DNA from: Legionellaceae bacterium
Lineage (GTDB): Bacteria > Pseudomonadota > Gammaproteobacteria > Legionellales > Legionellaceae
Length of the DNA stretch: 64,000 nucleotides
Assembly (NCBI GenBank): GCA_030148065.1
Contig: JASBUC010000003.1
Span: forward strand, 29,218-93,217
Direction of reading: 5' to 3'
Below, in pieces: positions 63,931 through 64,000 of the stretch. Under the pieces are notes generated by a model. It saw only the letters and a program-made list of their open reading frames with translations, was not told the origin of the DNA and did not search any database. Positions within the stretch are counted from its first letter, which is position 1. The number at the start of each line of letters is the position of its first letter. Both the position numbers and the translations under genes were made by a program.

Positions 63931-64000
63931 ATCTCTTTCGGAGACAACGCAAACAAACACGAAAGAGCGCTTGCAGAGGCAAGCAGTTATTTAAAAACAA

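Noticed and set aside
1..64000. CRISPR arrays, tRNA genes, phage or transposase genes
   Set aside because: No regularly spaced direct repeats, cloverleaf, or intact recombinase or transposase motifs were found on reading both strands.

Overview
This window looks like a chromosomal segment of an AT-rich gammaproteobacterium of the Legionella/Coxiella type (order Legionellales or a near relative). The inference rests on an enhA-enhB-enhC-like operon (22485-27117), which is characteristic of Legionella; a divergent CsrA paralogue; many housekeeping genes of gammaproteobacterial type (psd, aroE, prlC, comF, bioC, ispA/xseB, rpsO-pnp, folE, putA, tyrS); and a large number of long, unique, signal-less proteins scattered singly between them, the pattern of a genome rich in secreted effectors. 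No secretion-system gene is in the window, so effector status is inference throughout.

Layout. 1-12.3 kb: an unknown gene, prlC with a gamma-carbonic anhydrase gene, psd and a short-chain dehydrogenase, interleaved with three large unknown genes (885, 377 and 971 aa). 12.3-22.1 kb: aroE, a POT peptide transporter, a structured GGA-rich leader followed by a CsrA-like gene, a SerA-like dehydrogenase, an RND adaptor-pump pair and an NTF2-like gene. 22.1-29 kb: an ATPase-like gene remnant, the enhABC-like operon, two small genes and a short RseP-like site-2 protease. 29-36.5 kb: a Ulp1/C48-type cysteine protease candidate effector, an EmrAB-type efflux pair, comF, bioC, ispA and xseB. 36.6-42.3 kb: an unknown gene, a class II (edema factor/CyaA/ExoY type) adenylyl cyclase-like gene, an MFS transporter and a kinase-like gene. 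42.5-48.5 kb: rpsO-pnp, an unknown gene, an EnhB-like paralogue, folE and a HIT gene. 48.7-53.7 kb: a 310-bp MITE-like element, a hybrid histidine kinase with an ethylene-receptor-like membrane domain and its HD-GYP response regulator, an unknown membrane protein and an L,D-transpeptidase. 53.9-64 kb: putA, a polysaccharide deacetylase with an upstream leader ORF, a lipase-like membrane protein, a di-heme peroxidase, an M23 peptidase, tyrS and a strong promoter that probably belongs to an rRNA operon beyond the window.

The strongest discovery is 38260-39639. All the catalytic residues of the anthrax edema factor / Bordetella CyaA / Pseudomonas ExoY cyclase family are present, with the family's spacing inside each motif, in a protein with no signal peptide and no RTX or translocation domain. 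It sits among other host-directed candidates: a Ulp1-like protease, a kinase-like protein and a GxSxG lipase-like membrane protein. Cell-wall remodelling is a second theme (EnhA-like and YkuD_2 L,D-transpeptidases, an M23 endopeptidase, a deacetylase, EnhC). Signalling is a third (HD-GYP, ethylene-receptor-like kinase, CsrA paralogue with GGA-loop hairpins).

No tRNA, rRNA body, CRISPR array, intact transposase or phage gene was found. Functions come from motif recognition by eye; no database search was possible.
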